Source: PWND01 sp964601515 (GTDB lineage Bacteria; Bacteroidota; Bacteroidia; Bacteroidales; UBA7960). From it: a DNA stretch of 11,502 nt. Of the stretch, positions 1 through 8,256 are shown in pieces. The notes under the pieces are model-generated. The model was not told the origin of the DNA. It saw only the letters and a list, made by a program, of their open reading frames with translations, and searched no databases. The DNA lies in NCBI GenBank assembly GCA_964601515.1, contig CAZRNU010000094.1, positions 1-11,502 on the forward strand, given 5' to 3'. The position numbers and the translations under genes are program-made. How positions within the stretch are numbered: the first letter of the stretch is position 1; every line of letters begins with the position of its first letter.

Positions 1-1705
1 AAATATTTATATAATCAATGTTGAAAACAATAGAAAAAGTTTCTCTGCCTGCGTATTCACCATTATTGTAAAAGCTTATAATAAAATCAGCTTTATTACT
101 TGGAGGGTAATTGTCAAGAATCTTTATAACAAATGGATTTTCAAGATTGTTTATGATTTCATTATTTGGAGCCGAGCCAAGATTTATTTCTTGAGTAATA
201 ATATCGATATATTGAGAACTTGTTTGTAAAATGGCAGTTACATTATCAACAGCAGAAAGAATATTTCTAAAAAATGCCGAAAGATTTAATGTTTCTCCGG
301 GTTGTAATTTTGAGTAAAATTCTTCTGAATGCTCAAGTGCTATTAGTTCAATGTATGGGTTGTCTGTTTCTGAAAGTGCTCGGAAAATGTTTAATCTGCC
401 GGTTCCTAAAAGCCCTTGAAAATTATCATTCCCAGGAATATTATTTATGTTGTCTGCTGTGACTTTTAATTGCGCAGCAATCTGGGCTGCATTATAGTCA
501 GGGAAATGACTTCGTAATAACGCTGCGGCACCTGCAACAATAGGAGCAGCAAAAGAAGTTCCTGATCCGGGATTATAACTGGAATTTGGCCATGTAGTAA
601 GCCCGCCTGTTCCCGGAGCTGAAATATCAATAGTTATTCCATAACTTGAGCCCGACCATTTTACATCATTAATGTCGGTTGCAGCTACACTAATTGTGTT
701 TTTATATGCCGCAGGATATATTGGTATTTGATTATTTGAGTTGCCGGCAGCAGCAATAACAACTATATCTCTGTTTATAGCAGCATAATTAATAATATCT
801 TGTCCAAATTGCCCGGCGCCAAAAACTCCTCCCCACGAAAGATTTATAACCGTAGCGCCTCTATCGGCCGCATAAACAATACCCTCGTATGCCATTACAA
901 GCCTTCCGGATTCATTGTCAATTTTAACCGGAAGAATTTTTGAATTAAAACCAACTCCGGCAATTCCTGTATTATTATCGGCGGTTGCACCTGCATATCC
1001 ACATACAAGCACTCCGTGTGAATTTGCGTTATATTGTGGGTTATTATCTCCTTCTCCAAGGTCCCACCCTCTATAATTGTCAATATATCCGTCGTTGTCA
1101 GAATCATAACCGTTGATAGGGTCGTTGTAATTATATTTGATGCTGTTGATTAAATCGGGATGCGTCAAATCTGTCCCTGTATCAATAATTGCTATAACTT
1201 GGTTTGTGTCTCCTCTTGTAATACCCCATGCCGAATATGCCTGAATGTTATTCAAATAATATTGGCTTGGTGCAAGTGGGTCGTTTGGAGTGTATGTAAA
1301 AAGCTCAGGAATATAATATTTTTCAGCATATTCAACAACTCCGGTTTGATACAATAATTCTATTATGTAATCTAGATCTTCTTTCTCATCAACAATTAAT
1401 TCATGCATCAAACTTAAATCAACAAGTTTTTGTCCATTTGAGTTATATTTATTAGACGGAGAATTATGTTTTGGGAATTTTCTGTCAATTTTATGATCAA
1501 TTTGCTTAAGATTTTCCTGAATGATAATAATGGCCTTATCACCCTCAGTTTTCATAGCTGAATCATCTTCAATTAGCTTGAAAATAAGCTTGCCTTTCAC
1601 AAACTCTTGAGAGTATGACTCTGTTGATGCAATTAATAATAAAAAGAATATGACAAAGTTTATGCATATTCTTGAGCTATTCATAAAAAATTTATGATTA
1701 ATCAT
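1..1705 (-). CDS. Secreted subtilisin-family (S8) serine protease, C-terminus beyond window
   Basis: Reading the minus strand gives 568 uninterrupted codons that leave the window at its left edge, so the C-terminus is missing. The start chosen is the ATG at 1705; an in-frame ATG at 1684 is possible. Residues 1-33 look like a signal peptide with a hydrophobic core (IFFLLLIAS) and a possible cut after YSQ. Residues about 35-140 resemble a propeptide. The peptidase domain covers about 145-445 and shows all subtilase active-site motifs: Asp175 in IIDTGTDLTHPDL, His230 in NSHGVLVCGYAGA, the oxyanion Asn322 in AAAGNS, and Ser384 in GSGTSFAAPIVAGAAA. An acidic insert, DSDNDGYID (201-209), may bind calcium. 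Residues after 445 begin a beta-rich accessory region. It should act outside the cell or at its surface on proteins. A type IX sorting domain would lie outside the window and cannot be judged. The family call is secure; the substrate is unknown. Confidence 0.93.
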   Translation of the reverse strand, partial: MINHKFFMNSSRICINFVIFFLLLIASTESYSQEFVKGKLIFKLIEDDSAMKTEGDKAIIIIQENLKQIDHKIDRKFPKHNSPSNKYNSNGQKLVDLSLMHELIVDEKEDLDYIIELLYQTGVVEYAEKYYIPELFTYTPNDPLAPSQYYLNNIQAYSAWGITRGDTNQVIAIIDTGTDLTHPDLINSIKYNYNDPINGYDSDNDGYIDNYRGWDLGEGDNNPQYNANSHGVLVCGYAGATADNNTGIAGVGFNSKILPVKIDNESGRLVMAYEGIVYAADRGATVINLSWGGVFGAGQFGQDIINYAAINRDIVVIAAAGNSNNQIPIYPAAYKNTISVAATDINDVKWSGSSYGITIDISAPGTGGLTTWPNSSYNPGSGTSFAAPIVAGAAALLRSHFPDYNAAQIAAQLKVTADNINNIPGNDNFQGLLGTGRLNIFRALSETDNPYIELIALEHSEEFYSKLQPGETLNLSAFFRNILSAVDNVTAILQTSSQYIDIITQEINLGSAPNNEIINNLENPFVIKILDNYPPSNKADFIISFYNNGEYAGRETFSIVFNIDYINI

Positions 1706-1874
1706 CTTCTTACCATTGAAAGTTCCGTAAAGTTACAAAGAAAGTAGCTTTGAAAAATGAAAAAATTATTTTCACCTTTTATGAAAACTATCAATAGCCT
1801 TCTGAAAGCTTTATAAAAAGGAAATTCTTCTGACAGATGATATGACAGACTTTGTTAATTCTAAAACCCAATAA
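1706..1874. other. Spacer between aminotransferase and subtilase genes
   Basis: This A+T-rich spacer separates two minus-strand genes. A 7-of-8 match to TAnnTTTG (TAACTTTA on the minus strand, 1728-1735) lies about 23 bases before the subtilase ATG and could be its -7 element, but no convincing -33 element accompanies it. I see no clear hairpin with a T-tract after the aminotransferase stop, so read-through between the two genes is possible. Confidence 0.3.
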
Positions 1875-3194
1875 CTATTTTCCCCCAAAATGCTCATTAA
1901 ACTTTTTTAGTCTGTATTCCAAATCAGGGAATTGTTCTCTGCTTATTAGAGAGGTACAGGCTCTAAGTCCTTCTAATCTTTCGCTACCGGTTATAGCCAG
2001 TGATATTGCACTTATTCCATAATAAATAAGTTTTTCAATAAGCTCTTCACCTGAAAATCCGGGGTATGAGATTGTAAAATAGAAGCCGTCTGCAAGTGGA
2101 AGGTCTTCGTCTTTATCATATACAAGTTGAAAACCATTCTCGAGAAATAATTTCTTCATGATTTTGGCTTTTTCACCATAATCTTTTACCGCACTCAGGA
2201 AGTCGTATTTGCCGTCGTTTATAGCTTTTAGCATTGCAGCAAGCGCATATTGAGCTGAATGGCTTGTGCCTGAACTTAATGCATATACTGTCCCGAATAT
2301 CATAGCACGGCCAAAAATGTCAGAACCGTAATACCTGAGAAGGTCACTTGCTTGTGTGTTAAATACTTTGTCTGATAATACCATCATGCCAATTCGTTGA
2401 CCGGCATAACTGAAAACTTTTGAACTGGATATAAATAGTATATAGTTGTCGGTGTACTTTGTCACAGATGGTTGAAATGGAGGTTCTCCCGGCTTTGAAA
2501 GATCTACTCTAAAATCCATTGCAAAATAAGCAAGGTCTTCCATTACAACAACATTATACTTATCAGCCAATTCACCAATTATCTTTAGCTCAGTTTCTGT
2601 GAAACATATCCAGCTTGGGTTATTTGGATTTGAATATAAAAGTCCTGCTATATTACCTTTTGAAAGATGTTCTTCCAACTTTGCTCTGAGTTTTTCGCCT
2701 CTGTAATTATAAACGTCAAAGCTTTCAAAAGGAACACCTAATACTTTGCATTGCATTTTATGCACAGGAAACCCCGGATCTATGAAAAGAATAGTTTCTT
2801 TGCCTTTGTACATTCTGCTAAGTGTTGTAAATGCTGCAAAGCTTCCTTGCATAGAACCAACAGTCGGAATACATCCTACAGGATTTACATCGGCATCCAT
2901 AAAAAGCTTAACAAAGCGAGATATTTCTGTCTTTAAAGGCTTAATTCCATCAATGTCGGGATATATAGCCGCAACTCCATTTTTTAATGCTTCAATTTCA
3001 GCGTCAACTCCAATCTGACAGGGCGGTAATCCGGGAATTCCCATTTCCATTCTAATGTATTTCATGCCGGTTGCTTGTTCGATATTATCAACCAGACGCT
3101 TTATTTCCCTAATTGAAGCTTTGCCAACACTTGACAGTTTTAATAAATCAATTTGCTCTTTTACCTTGTCGAATGGGATGGGAGTATCTTTCAT
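1875..3194 (-). CDS. Class I/II (fold type I) PLP-dependent aminotransferase
   Basis: This complete 439-residue protein has the landmarks of the aspartate-aminotransferase fold. They are the SNPNNPSW motif with Asn192 as the likely PLP-contacting residue (188-195), Asp220 and Tyr223 in VVVMEDLAYF for the pyridine ring and phenolate, the Schiff-base Lys259 in SSSKVFSYAGQRIG with Arg267 for the phosphate, and Arg411 in LRACTS as the likely substrate carboxylate binder. It has no signal peptide and should be cytoplasmic, moving an amino group between an amino acid and a 2-oxo acid. The substrate cannot be read from the sequence; it is not a clear match to any named aminotransferase, so no symbol is given. 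Its stop lies 169 bases upstream of the subtilase start on the same strand, and it diverges from the S9 peptidase gene, so all three could serve amino-acid breakdown (inference). The start ATG is preceded by an A-rich leader. Confidence 0.9.
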   Translation of the reverse strand: MKDTPIPFDKVKEQIDLLKLSSVGKASIREIKRLVDNIEQATGMKYIRMEMGIPGLPPCQIGVDAEIEALKNGVAAIYPDIDGIKPLKTEISRFVKLFMDADVNPVGCIPTVGSMQGSFAAFTTLSRMYKGKETILFIDPGFPVHKMQCKVLGVPFESFDVYNYRGEKLRAKLEEHLSKGNIAGLLYSNPNNPSWICFTETELKIIGELADKYNVVVMEDLAYFAMDFRVDLSKPGEPPFQPSVTKYTDNYILFISSSKVFSYAGQRIGMMVLSDKVFNTQASDLLRYYGSDIFGRAMIFGTVYALSSGTSHSAQYALAAMLKAINDGKYDFLSAVKDYGEKAKIMKKLFLENGFQLVYDKDEDLPLADGFYFTISYPGFSGEELIEKLIYYGISAISLAITGSERLEGLRACTSLISREQFPDLEYRLKKFNEHFGGK

Positions 3195-3415
3195 ATTTTG
3201 TGGAGTTTATATGTTAATATTTAACTAATTACAAGCATTTAAATTTGTCTGCAAAATAGTAAAATTCCAATTCATAAAAAAAAATTATCAAAAATATTTC
3301 TTAAGTTGTGTTATAGTATTATTTAACAAGTCTGATGCTTTAAAAATATTAATTTTACGATATGAGTATGATTTTTTGCTCGAATCAGGTTTTTTATTAA
3401 TGCAAATATCTGGAT
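3195..3415. promoter_or_regulatory. Divergent promoter region, aminotransferase / S9 peptidase
   Basis: This 221-base A+T-rich spacer must hold the promoters of two divergent genes. On the minus strand the sequence around 3252-3260 reads TACTATTTTG, close to the TAnnTTTG element but with the wrong gap. On the plus strand no clean match was found before 3416. The promoter role is inferred from gene orientation, not from a good motif. Confidence 0.35.
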
Positions 3416-5827
3416 ATGAGAAAGATATTATTATTAATGGTGCTTATGGGCTTAAGTATTCTTAATGCTCAGCAAACTGAATATTATATGGTGCCGCCTC
3501 AGGAAATTATTGACCTAGTTGATGCACCTGTTACTCCAACTCTTAGAATAAGTCCGGATGGTAATAAGATATTATTTGTTGAAAATCCCGGACTTACTGC
3601 ATTAGAAGATTTGGCTGAGGAGGAGTTAAGGTTAGCAGGTATTAGAATAAACCCAAAAACTAATGGACCAAGTCGTTCAAGATATGGAATCGGTTTATCT
3701 TTTGCCGACATTGATGGAAAAAATGTAATCAAAGTTGCCGGGATGCCGGAAAATCCTAAAATTACAAATATTCAATGGTCGCCTGATGCATCTAAAATTG
3801 CCTTTACAAACACAGTAAATGATGGAATTGAGCTCTGGGTCGCAGATGTGAAAACTGCCACTGCGAAAAAACTTACTCAAGCCATAGTAAACGATGTAAT
3901 GGGAAATGCTTTTGAATGGCTTTCAGATAATAAGAATATAATTTTTTCATCTATAATTGAGAATAGAGGAAGTGCACCTCAAAGACCTTTTGTTGCTGTT
4001 GCCCCAATTGTTCAGGAAAATATTGGAAGAAGAGCTGCCGTACGTACATATCAGGATTTGATAAGAGATGGAAATGATGAAAGAATTTTTGATTATTATG
4101 CTAAATCTCAGTTGTGCAAGGTTGATATGAATGGAAGAATTGCAAAAATTGGTAAACCTGGAGTTATTTGGTATTTCAATTCATCTCCGGATGGTAAATA
4201 TTTGTTGGTGAATTATATTATTAAGCTATATTCCTATATAGTCCCATTCTCAAGATTTCCACAGCGGTTTGAAATTCTAGATATCAATGGAAAATTGATT
4301 AGAGTGGTTGCAGATATCCCATTATCTGATGATATTCCACAGGGTTTTGATGCAGTTAGAAAAGGTCCACGTTCATTTACATGGAGAGCAGATAAACCTG
4401 CTATATTGTATTGGGTTGAGGCTCTTGACGATGGAGACCCATCAATTGATATAGAATACAGGGATAAAGTGTTTTTTTTAGAGGCACCTTTTAAATCAGA
4501 ACCAAGAGAAGGTTTGAGTTTGAAATATAGGTATTCCGGATTTTTATGGGGAAGAGATGATTTTGCAATTGTAAATGAATCATGGAGGAAAGACAGAAAG
4601 ATGATAGTTTCATATTTTAATCCAAATGATCAAACTCTTTCTAAGTCCAGTATTTTTAGTTACTCCACTGATGATAGGTATAATCATCCCGGGAGTATTC
4701 AAATGACTTATAATAAATACGGGCAAAGGGTTGTGCAATTTGATAATACCAACAGAAGGTTTATTTTATCAGGGCAAGGTGCATCGCCCGAAGGAAATAA
4801 ACCTTTTATCGACAGATATGATATTAGAACAGGTAAATCTGAGCGTTTATGGCAGAGCGAAGCCCCATATTATGAATACACAGTTAACGTTTTGGATGTA
4901 AGTAAAGGATTAGTTATAACAAGGCGTGAATCTCAAGAACAACAGCCAAATTTTTATCTGAGAAATATCATTGACGGAACAATATCACAGATAACAGATT
5001 ATCCTGAACCATTTCCTCAATTAAGAAAAATAGAAAAACAACTTATTCATTATCTCCGCGATGATGGAGTTACACTATCCGGTACTTTATATTTACCTGA
5101 AGGATTTATTGTCGGAAACAGTAGTCCTTTACCTACAATAATTTGGGCATACCCCAGAGAATTTATTAGTGCAGATGCTGCTGGTCAGGTAAGTGGCTCT
5201 CCATACACATATAACAGAGTTAGTGCCAACTCAGTTGTAATGTTGGTAACTCAGGGTTATGCAGTATTGGATAATGCTGCATTCCCAATTGTTGGTGAAG
5301 AAAATAAAGAACCTAACGATAACTTTGTTGATCAGCTTGTTGCAAATGCCAAAGCTACTATTGATAAGCTAGTTGATATGGGTGTAACTGACCCTTTAAA
5401 AGTTGGCGTTTCCGGTCACTCTTATGGTGCATTCATGACTGCTAATCTTCTATCACATTCTAACCTTTTCGCAGCAGGAGTTGCAAGAAGTGGTGCGTAT
5501 AATAGAACGCTTACACCTTTTGGATTTCAATCTGAAGAAAGAACATTCTGGCAGGCACCGGAGCTATATCACAACATGTCTCCATTTTCCCACGCTGATA
5601 AAATGAAAACCCCTCTGTTGCTTATTCATGGCGCTGAGGACAATAATTCCGGAACATTTCCAATCCAAAGTGAAAGATATTATGATGCACTCAGAGGACA
5701 TGGTGCAACTGTTAGGTTGGTAATGCTCCCTCATGAAAGCCATGGATATGTAGCCAGAGAGTCAATTTTACACATGCATTGGGAAACATTGCAATGGTTT
5801 GATAAGTATTTGAAGAATGAAGAATAA
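3416..5827 (+). CDS. Secreted S9 family peptidase, glutamyl endopeptidase (S9D) type
   Basis: This complete 803-residue protein starts with a signal peptide (MRKILLLMVLMGLSILNA, cut probably after residue 18). Residues about 20-540 form the beta-propeller part. Its first stretch, with PPQEIIDLVDAPVTP, KILF and ELRLAGIRINPKTNGPSRSRY, closely resembles the N-terminus of plant chloroplast glutamyl endopeptidases and their bacterial relatives. Residues about 541-803 form the alpha/beta-hydrolase domain. The catalytic triad is visible: Ser669 in GHSYGAFM, Asp742 in HGAEDNN and His776 in PHESHGY. The stretch ARSGAYNRTLTPFGFQ is also typical of this subgroup. It should cut peptides, perhaps after Glu, in the periplasm or outside the cell; Glu specificity is inherited from the family and not shown here. 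It diverges from the aminotransferase gene and is followed at once by a hairpin. The S9 call is certain and the S9D assignment, from remembered family motifs, is strong. Confidence 0.94.
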   Translation: MRKILLLMVLMGLSILNAQQTEYYMVPPQEIIDLVDAPVTPTLRISPDGNKILFVENPGLTALEDLAEEELRLAGIRINPKTNGPSRSRYGIGLSFADIDGKNVIKVAGMPENPKITNIQWSPDASKIAFTNTVNDGIELWVADVKTATAKKLTQAIVNDVMGNAFEWLSDNKNIIFSSIIENRGSAPQRPFVAVAPIVQENIGRRAAVRTYQDLIRDGNDERIFDYYAKSQLCKVDMNGRIAKIGKPGVIWYFNSSPDGKYLLVNYIIKLYSYIVPFSRFPQRFEILDINGKLIRVVADIPLSDDIPQGFDAVRKGPRSFTWRADKPAILYWVEALDDGDPSIDIEYRDKVFFLEAPFKSEPREGLSLKYRYSGFLWGRDDFAIVNESWRKDRKMIVSYFNPNDQTLSKSSIFSYSTDDRYNHPGSIQMTYNKYGQRVVQFDNTNRRFILSGQGASPEGNKPFIDRYDIRTGKSERLWQSEAPYYEYTVNVLDVSKGLVITRRESQEQQPNFYLRNIIDGTISQITDYPEPFPQLRKIEKQLIHYLRDDGVTLSGTLYLPEGFIVGNSSPLPTIIWAYPREFISADAAGQVSGSPYTYNRVSANSVVMLVTQGYAVLDNAAFPIVGEENKEPNDNFVDQLVANAKATIDKLVDMGVTDPLKVGVSGHSYGAFMTANLLSHSNLFAAGVARSGAYNRTLTPFGFQSEERTFWQAPELYHNMSPFSHADKMKTPLLLIHGAEDNNSGTFPIQSERYYDALRGHGATVRLVMLPHESHGYVARESILHMHWETLQWFDKYLKNEE

Positions 5828-5857
5828 AAAAAGAGGTGCACCATTTGGCACACCTCT
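5826..5857 (-). terminator. Hairpin terminator for the minus-strand gene ending at 5882
   Basis: AGAGGTG (5832-5838) pairs perfectly with CACCTCT (5851-5857) across a 12-base loop in which CC/GG can also pair. Read on the minus strand, the stem is followed directly by seven T residues (5826-5832), giving a classic intrinsic terminator 25 bases after the stop of the TolB/CsgG-like gene. On the plus strand the stem follows the S9 peptidase stop by four bases but has no T-tract, so it would be weak in that direction. Confidence 0.8.
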
Positions 5858-5881
5858 CAAACAACATCAACCAATTAAAAT

Positions 5882-6997
5882 TTATTTACTGTCAAATTTT
5901 GGAATCTTGGCAACATTAAAACCAACCATAAGACCTATCATTGAACCTTCTTTGTTTGGTGAATAGTAAACATTTACTGGAACATTAAGATAACCTGACT
6001 TGAATGTTTTTCCAAGCGCGAATATCATACCGCTTGATACATCAAATTTCCCCCTTGAGTCTAGCCCTTTGAAAGTTTGAATGTTACTATCATAAGGTAA
6101 TGTACTAGCTAATTGCCAATTTCCATTTCCATCATAATAACCATAAGCAGTTTTTGTAAGTCTAATAACAGGTCCTAATCCTATTTCAAAGCCTGATTTA
6201 TTAAATCTAAACCCTAGCAGAGTACTTACGGATGGAACCACAACACCTGACTCCATGCCTGTTATAGCTGGTATTAACTCTAGTAATGCCTGAAAATCTC
6301 CTGAACTTAAAAACTGTTGTTCAAATTGATATCCAATTACACTATTAACAGCATACATGTCGAAACCACCTTGGGCTGATGGTGCCTGTAATCTGTTGGC
6401 ATGTCTACCCCAATAGTGAGTTGCGCCAACTCGAGGGCCACTAAGTTTAACTGTAGTTTTGGATGTAATAATCGGCTGGTCATAGTTAACAAGCAAATCC
6501 ACCAATAACTTATCATTTTCAATGCCTACAATATTATTAATAGACAATCTTAGCATAGTTTGGATTTGGTCTTGCTGATTGATAAACTCCATAACATCGG
6601 TTTTTTCAATTTTTTCTGACTTTACATCAATTAATCTCAAAATTATTATCAACTTGCCCCCATATCGTTCAACACTCCCTGTAAGCATTTTATCTGCATT
6701 GAATAATTTACCTACACTAACCTGACAATTTAAACCATAGCAATGATCCACCTCAATACCCTCTTTTCTTATTATATCTGATAAATCATATTTATCCATT
6801 ACTTCATAAACATTTGTTTTTTCAAGCTCGAGCAATACAATATTTCTAATTACATCTTTGTCGATAGCTAAATCTTTAGAGTCGATACCTGTAACAGCAA
6901 TTTTTTGTTTTCTTTGTGAAAATCCTGCCTCAGTTGAAAAAAGCATAATTAAGGTTAAACCGAATAGTTTTCCTAAAATTCTTGTTTTTGTTTTCAT
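5882..6997 (-). CDS. Exported protein with TolB/CsgG-like N-terminal domain and beta-rich C-terminal half
   Basis: The protein is 371 residues from the ATG at 6997. The frame stays open to a TTG at 7027, but that codon lies inside the predicted -7 promoter element and adds a non-signal-like MPRKPLKQKK, so I reject it. Residues 1-28 form a signal peptide ending in GFSQ, without a lipobox Cys. Residues about 31-150 (KIAVTGID, then VIRNIVLLELEKTNVYEVMDKYDL, then LFNADKMLTGSVERYGGKLIIILRLIDVKSEKI) resemble the alpha/beta domain of TolB-N, CsgG and LpoB-type periplasmic proteins. Two cysteines (Cys86 and Cys91, CYGLNC) may form a disulfide. Residues about 200-371 alternate polar and hydrophobic residues with many Gly and aromatic positions, as in outer-membrane beta structures. 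No precise function is known to me. It forms its own transcription unit, divergent from a regulator gene. The export call is strong and the domain call moderate. Confidence 0.75.
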   Translation of the reverse strand: MKTKTRILGKLFGLTLIMLFSTEAGFSQRKQKIAVTGIDSKDLAIDKDVIRNIVLLELEKTNVYEVMDKYDLSDIIRKEGIEVDHCYGLNCQVSVGKLFNADKMLTGSVERYGGKLIIILRLIDVKSEKIEKTDVMEFINQQDQIQTMLRLSINNIVGIENDKLLVDLLVNYDQPIITSKTTVKLSGPRVGATHYWGRHANRLQAPSAQGGFDMYAVNSVIGYQFEQQFLSSGDFQALLELIPAITGMESGVVVPSVSTLLGFRFNKSGFEIGLGPVIRLTKTAYGYYDGNGNWQLASTLPYDSNIQTFKGLDSRGKFDVSSGMIFALGKTFKSGYLNVPVNVYYSPNKEGSMIGLMVGFNVAKIPKFDSK

Positions 6998-7024
6998 CTT
7001 TTTTTGTTTTAAAGGTTTACGAGG

Positions 7025-7056
7025 CAAAATTACGTTGGCAGTTTATCTTGTTAAAA
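7025..7056 (-). promoter_or_regulatory. Bacteroidota-type promoter of the TolB/CsgG-like gene
   Basis: On the minus strand TAATTTTG (7025-7032) matches the -7 consensus TAnnTTTG exactly. Twenty bases upstream is TTTT (7053-7056), a 3-of-4 match to the -33 element TTTG. Transcription would start near 7018, leaving a leader of about 20 bases before the ATG at 6997. The -33 part coincides with one arm of the inverted repeat at 7050-7068. Confidence 0.6.
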
Positions 7057-7068
7057 CGGACTTTTAAC
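7050..7068. promoter_or_regulatory. Inverted repeat, candidate operator 1
   Basis: GTTAAAA (7050-7056) and TTTTAAC (7062-7068) are perfect inverted copies around the five bases CGGAC. The repeat covers the -33 region of the minus-strand promoter, where a bound protein would block or adjust transcription of the TolB/CsgG-like gene. The binding partner is unknown; the divergently encoded helix-turn-helix protein is the obvious candidate (inference). Confidence 0.4.
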
Positions 7069-7088
7069 TCAGCAAATAAAAGTTTAGT

Positions 7089-7105
7089 AATCTTCAAGAA
7101 AGATT
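7089..7105. promoter_or_regulatory. Inverted repeat, candidate operator 2
   Basis: AATCTT (7089-7094) and AAGATT (7100-7105) are perfect inverted copies around CAAGA. The gap is again five bases, as in the repeats on either side, but the arm sequence differs, so it may be a chance match in A+T-rich DNA. Confidence 0.25.
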
Positions 7106-7121
7106 TAACACTTTGAACTAC

Positions 7122-7140
7122 TTAGTTTCAAAAAAACTAA
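7122..7140. promoter_or_regulatory. Inverted repeat, candidate operator 3
   Basis: TTAGTTT (7122-7128) and AAACTAA (7134-7140) are perfect inverted copies around CAAAA. It lies 26 bases upstream of the regulator gene's predicted -33 element, a position suited to activation or to autoregulation of that gene. Arm and gap lengths equal those of the repeat at 7050-7068. Confidence 0.35.
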
Positions 7141-7166
7141 CAATTAAGAATCTCAAGTCTCTCTTT

Positions 7167-7201
7167 TTTGCGAAAAACAATTAAAATTTCTGTTACTTTT
7201 G
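7167..7201 (+). promoter_or_regulatory. Bacteroidota-type promoter of the helix-turn-helix regulator gene
   Basis: TTTG (7167-7170) and TACTTTTG (7194-7201) match both consensus elements exactly, with a 23-base gap at the long end of the accepted range. The ATG at 7221 lies 19 bases past the -7 element, implying a very short leader. Confidence 0.6.
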
Positions 7202-7220
7202 CAAAAAATGCAAATAATAT

Positions 7221-8252
7221 ATGAAGATTGTTGACCCAAAAGATATTCAAATTCAATTCCTAAATAGGATAAATGACTTGATACCAAAGGAAACTTCGCT
7301 TGTTGTAGAGTTATCTGATTTGTTAGAAATAAGTAGTGATAGTGCATATAGAAGAATGAGGGGGGAAACAATGCTTACAATTGAAGAGATTGTAACCTTA
7401 TGTGATAAGTTTAATATCTCGTTTGATGCTTTTAGTAGAAAAGAAACCGGTTTAGTTACTTTCAGATATAAATTAATAGAGCCACAAAAAGAGAATTTAC
7501 TTGAATACATGAAAGGAATTCTGGCAGATATGAAAACTATCGCCAACTGTAAAAACAGTAATATTATTTATGCCTGTAGCGATATTCCTGTGTTTTATCA
7601 TTATGATTACCCTGAAACTGCTGCTTTTAAGCTTTTTTATTGGATGAAATCAATAATGAACATTCCTGAGCTTGAAAAGGCAAAATATAACCCTGACTTA
7701 ATTGATCCGGAATTATTTGAAGTTACAAAGAACATAATAACACTTTATAAACAAATACCATCAATAGAAATTTGGACTGACCTTACGATTCATAGCACTA
7801 TTAAGCAAATAGAATACTATTGGGAAGCGGGAGTATTTGAAAATGCTGACAATGCAGTTGCTGTATGCAATGGCTTATATAAATTATTATCTGACATTCA
7901 GGATAAAGCTGAGAAAACTGTTAAATATGAAGGAGGAAAAACTCCGGAAGGTTTACCTGAGAAGAATTACGAATTATATCATAGTGATATTCAGATTATA
8001 AACAATAGTGTATTAGTCAATCTTGACCAAACAAAGGCTGTTTATCTTTCACATTTCAGCTTTTACACAATGTCAACCATGAATGACATTTATAATGAGA
8101 AGACTGCAGCTTGGCTTAACTCTTTAATTAAACGTTCTGTTTTAATAAGCGGTGTAGCCGAAAAACAGAGGTATCAGTTTTTCAAGAGGATGTTTCAACT
8201 GATTGAAGATTTGAAAACGAATATATCTCAATCTGCTTCTAGTCAAGATTAA
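7221..8252 (+). CDS. Helix-turn-helix transcriptional regulator with large C-terminal domain
   Basis: This 343-residue protein carries an N-terminal DNA-binding domain at about residues 20-72. The motif LVVELSDLLEISSDSAYRRMRGETMLTIEEIVTLCDKFNIS is of the Cro/C1 kind and resembles the BetR-type domain (described in two parts: LVVELSDLLEISSDSAYRRM, then the recognition and following helices). Residues about 75-343 are mostly helical with many aromatic residues and match no catalytic family I recognise; such regions in similar Bacteroidota regulators may sense a ligand or form oligomers. There is no signal peptide or membrane segment, so it is cytoplasmic. It diverges from the TolB/CsgG-like gene, with candidate operators between them, and may control that gene and itself (inference). 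Its stop lies only four bases from the stop of the convergent porin gene. The regulator call is good; the signal and targets are unknown. Confidence 0.82.
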   Translation: MKIVDPKDIQIQFLNRINDLIPKETSLVVELSDLLEISSDSAYRRMRGETMLTIEEIVTLCDKFNISFDAFSRKETGLVTFRYKLIEPQKENLLEYMKGILADMKTIANCKNSNIIYACSDIPVFYHYDYPETAAFKLFYWMKSIMNIPELEKAKYNPDLIDPELFEVTKNIITLYKQIPSIEIWTDLTIHSTIKQIEYYWEAGVFENADNAVAVCNGLYKLLSDIQDKAEKTVKYEGGKTPEGLPEKNYELYHSDIQIINNSVLVNLDQTKAVYLSHFSFYTMSTMNDIYNEKTAAWLNSLIKRSVLISGVAEKQRYQFFKRMFQLIEDLKTNISQSASSQD

Positions 8253-8256
8253 CCTA

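Noticed and set aside
895..1107. 70-codon minus-strand frame and other small frames within 274-1357
   Set aside because: They overlap the subtilase frame, which has all four active-site motifs and runs through this whole region.
3361..3415. A Bacteroidota promoter directly before the S9 peptidase gene
   Set aside because: A TTTG-like element near 3374 is followed at 19 bases only by TAATGCAA, which fails the second half of TAnnTTTG; not reported as a site.
7253..7546. 97-codon minus-strand frame across the regulator's DNA-binding region
   Set aside because: It is the antisense of the helix-turn-helix coding sequence, which has a matching promoter and a recognisable domain.
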